This document shows positions 6,371 to 7,526 of a stretch of DNA of 7,526 bases, piece by piece (position 1 is the first letter of the stretch; each line of letters starts with the position of its first letter). Below the pieces are notes generated by a model that made no database searches, was not told the origin of the DNA, and was given only the letters and a program-made list of their open reading frames with translations. Location: NCBI GenBank assembly GCA_947464665.1, contig CANHXV010000096.1, positions 1 to 7,526 on the forward strand. The letters are read 5' to 3'. Source of the DNA: Comamonadaceae bacterium. Lineage in GTDB: Bacteria > Pseudomonadota > Gammaproteobacteria > Burkholderiales > Burkholderiaceae_C. Both the position numbers and the translations under genes were made by a program.

Positions 6371-7128
6371 GAGGCGCCCGTTCGCCAAACATCCCAATCA
6401 ATGTGGGCATTTTTCCAATCAGGACTTGTGAGTTGCAAGGCAGGAACACTTTGAGCCAAAAAAGCGGCGCGTGTCATTTCGCTTGCGCCCATCGACGCCA
6501 GGTGCGCTGTGTTTTGCTGACAATCGATAGCTTGAATGCCGTGTTGATCGCAAACATTCACCAGGGCCGCCAGAGCCATTTTGGAGCCGTCACTGAGTGT
6601 GCTGAACATGGACTCGCCAAACACGGCTTTGCCAATGCAAACAAAGTAGAGGCCAGCCACCAAGTGGCCATCGAGCCATGTTTCTGCGCTGTGCGCATAG
6701 CCTGCGCGATGAAGCGCTTTGTAGGCCTCCACCATGGTCGGCACAATCCATGTGCCTCTTTGTCCTTCTCTGGGGCTTTGTGCGCAAGCTTCAATGACAT
6801 CGTCAAAGGCGCGGTCAAAGCCCAATTCAAATTGGGGATGCCCTGCATACCGAGCGAGCGTTTTGCGCAAAGATCGGTGTAGTTTGAAGTCTTTGATTTG
6901 CAGCACCATGCGGGGATCGGGGCTCCACCACAGCACAGGTTGATCGGGGTTGAACCAAGGAAAAACGCCTTTGGCATAGGCTTCTAAAAGACGCTCAACC
7001 CCTAGATCTGAGCCAGCTGCAAGCAAGCCTGGCGCTTCAGTGTCCTCGCCCCATGCGTTTTCGACAGGGGGCAGTGGTAAATGGCTTTCAATCCACGGAA
7101 GATGGGGTTGCAGGGTGTCGGCGGACAT
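6367..7128 (-). CDS. aat: Leucyl/phenylalanyl-tRNA--protein transferase
   Basis: Aat transfers leucine or phenylalanine from aminoacyl-tRNA to proteins with N-terminal Lys or Arg in the cytoplasm, the other bacterial branch of the N-degron pathway feeding ClpS/ClpAP. The 253-aa product contains the family blocks in order: GLLAAGSDL (34-42), YAKGVFPWF (51-59), LWWSPDPRMV (66-75), GTWI (125-128), FGESMFS (170-176) and IDCQQNTAHLASMGA (201-215). The C-terminus is complete. ATG 7128 has only a weak GGA upstream. The gene is first in an aat-bpt unit; its TGA overlaps the bpt ATG. Its start lies only 17-23 bases from the start of the divergent maiA-like gene, so the two control regions must overlap each other or the coding regions. 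Confidence 0.96.
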   Translation of the reverse strand: MSADTLQPHLPWIESHLPLPPVENAWGEDTEAPGLLAAGSDLGVERLLEAYAKGVFPWFNPDQPVLWWSPDPRMVLQIKDFKLHRSLRKTLARYAGHPQFELGFDRAFDDVIEACAQSPREGQRGTWIVPTMVEAYKALHRAGYAHSAETWLDGHLVAGLYFVCIGKAVFGESMFSTLSDGSKMALAALVNVCDQHGIQAIDCQQNTAHLASMGASEMTRAAFLAQSVPALQLTSPDWKNAHIDWDVWRTGAS

Positions 7129-7136
7129 GTTTCCAG

Positions 7137-7165
7137 TTTATGCTAATGCCTATGAAACTTTACAA
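7137..7165 (-). promoter_or_regulatory. Weak candidate promoter for aat-bpt
   Basis: On the minus strand TTGTAA (7165-7160, 4/6 to TTGACA) is followed after 17 bases by CATAAA (7142-7137, 4/6 to TATAAT). This predicts transcription starting near 7130, about two bases before the aat ATG, and places the -35 inside the divergent maiA-like coding region. The matches are modest, so this is a suggestion only. Confidence 0.3.
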
Positions 7166-7526
7166 TTACTTCCGTTCCTCAGCGTCATTTCGGGTCCGAA
7201 TTGCATTGAATTTGAAGGGCTTGCCCTATGAATATATCGCAGTTCACATTGGCAAGGGCGAGCACAAGGAAGCAGCCTACAGCAGCGTGGCAGCTGACAA
7301 TCTGGTACCTAACTTGGTTGTCAAGGGACAGCATCTGAGTCAGTCCATGGCCATCATTGAATACTTGGATGAAACTCACCCTGAGCCTGCCTTGTTGCCA
7401 AAGGATTCTTTGGGCAGAGCGCGTGTCCGTGCTTTGGCGCAATCGATTGCTTGTGAAATTCACCCCATCAATAACCTGCGTGTTCTCAAGTACCTGAGCG
7501 CCACGCTGGGTTTGAGCGAAGACCAG
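7152..7526 (+). CDS. maiA: Zeta-class glutathione S-transferase, probably maleylacetoacetate isomerase, 3' end cut by window
   Basis: The frame is open from ATG 7152 to the window end (125 codons); the family is about 210-215 aa, so roughly 85-90 residues lie outside. MaiA isomerises maleylacetoacetate (or maleylpyruvate) to the fumaryl form using glutathione, in tyrosine/homogentisate or gentisate breakdown. The zeta-class N-terminal motif reads SSASFRVRIALNLKG (9-23), with alanine in place of the cysteine of the SSCS version in eukaryotic enzymes. The glutathione-binding QSMAIIEYLDE follows at 65-74 (Q64-S65 precede it), and the C-terminal helical domain begins with ACEIHPINNLRVLKYL (100-115). 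An in-frame ATG at 7146 would add two residues. No Shine-Dalgarno is visible before either start. The exact substrate cannot be decided from half a gene. Confidence 0.85.
   Translation, partial: MKLYNYFRSSASFRVRIALNLKGLPYEYIAVHIGKGEHKEAAYSSVAADNLVPNLVVKGQHLSQSMAIIEYLDETHPEPALLPKDSLGRARVRALAQSIACEIHPINNLRVLKYLSATLGLSEDQ

Noticed and set aside
6371..6397. Nine-residue N-terminal extension of bpt from TTG 6397
   Set aside because: The family N-terminus begins at the ATG at 6370 (MTHLKDLPFSTLQFY), which overlaps the aat stop as ATGA; the extension would only read aat sequence in another frame.
6403..6882. Open frame of 159 codons on the plus strand opposite aat
   Set aside because: aat in this region carries all its family motifs; the opposite frame shows no known motif and its composition looks like a shadow of aat.
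1..7526. Search for transposons, CRISPR repeats, toxin-antitoxin pairs, phage genes, tRNAs and large repeats
   Set aside because: Nearly all bases lie in recognised core genes of even character, and no repeat array, transposase, tRNA-like cloverleaf or composition break was seen by eye.

Overview
The window looks like ordinary core chromosome of a betaproteobacterium, most likely Burkholderiales and probably Comamonadaceae (inferred from protein character and gene order, not from a search). It is fully packed: seven complete protein genes, two genes cut by the window ends, and one short leader peptide gene. I see no mobile element, CRISPR array, rRNA, tRNA or phage gene, and no gene-free stretch longer than about 190 bases.

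Plus-strand left half (1-4770). The end of ilvC (ketol-acid reductoisomerase) is followed after 34 bases by pssA (phosphatidylserine synthase). The 188 bases between pssA and leuA hold what looks like a complete leucine attenuator: an extended -10 promoter touching the pssA stop codon, a 17-codon peptide with six leucine codons, mutually exclusive RNA pairings and a hairpin with a T tract. leuA (2-isopropylmalate synthase) follows with a good Shine-Dalgarno and its own strong terminator. IlvC supplies the pathway that leads to 2-oxoisovalerate, the substrate of LeuA, so the amino-acid genes here form one branched-chain theme with a phospholipid gene between them. A PbpG-like periplasmic murein peptidase gene comes next.

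Minus-strand right half (4775-7128). An aat-bpt pair with an ATGA stop/start overlap encodes the two bacterial aminoacyl transferases of the N-degron (N-end rule) pathway. Together they put leucine or phenylalanine on N-terminal Lys/Arg and leucine on N-terminal Asp/Glu, marking proteins for ClpS/ClpAP. Downstream in the same direction is an IclR-family regulator with its own promoter, overlapped by a near-perfect inverted repeat that is a plausible autoregulatory operator. iclR runs tail to tail into pbpG with only four bases between stop codons.

Right edge (7152-7526, plus). The first 125 codons of a zeta-class glutathione transferase, probably maleylacetoacetate isomerase (maiA), diverge from aat with only about 17-23 bases between the start codons.

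I do not see a new multi-gene system. The most interesting item is the leucine leader: its predicted transcription start falls at or within a few bases of the leader AUG, so the leader peptide may be translated from a leaderless mRNA.
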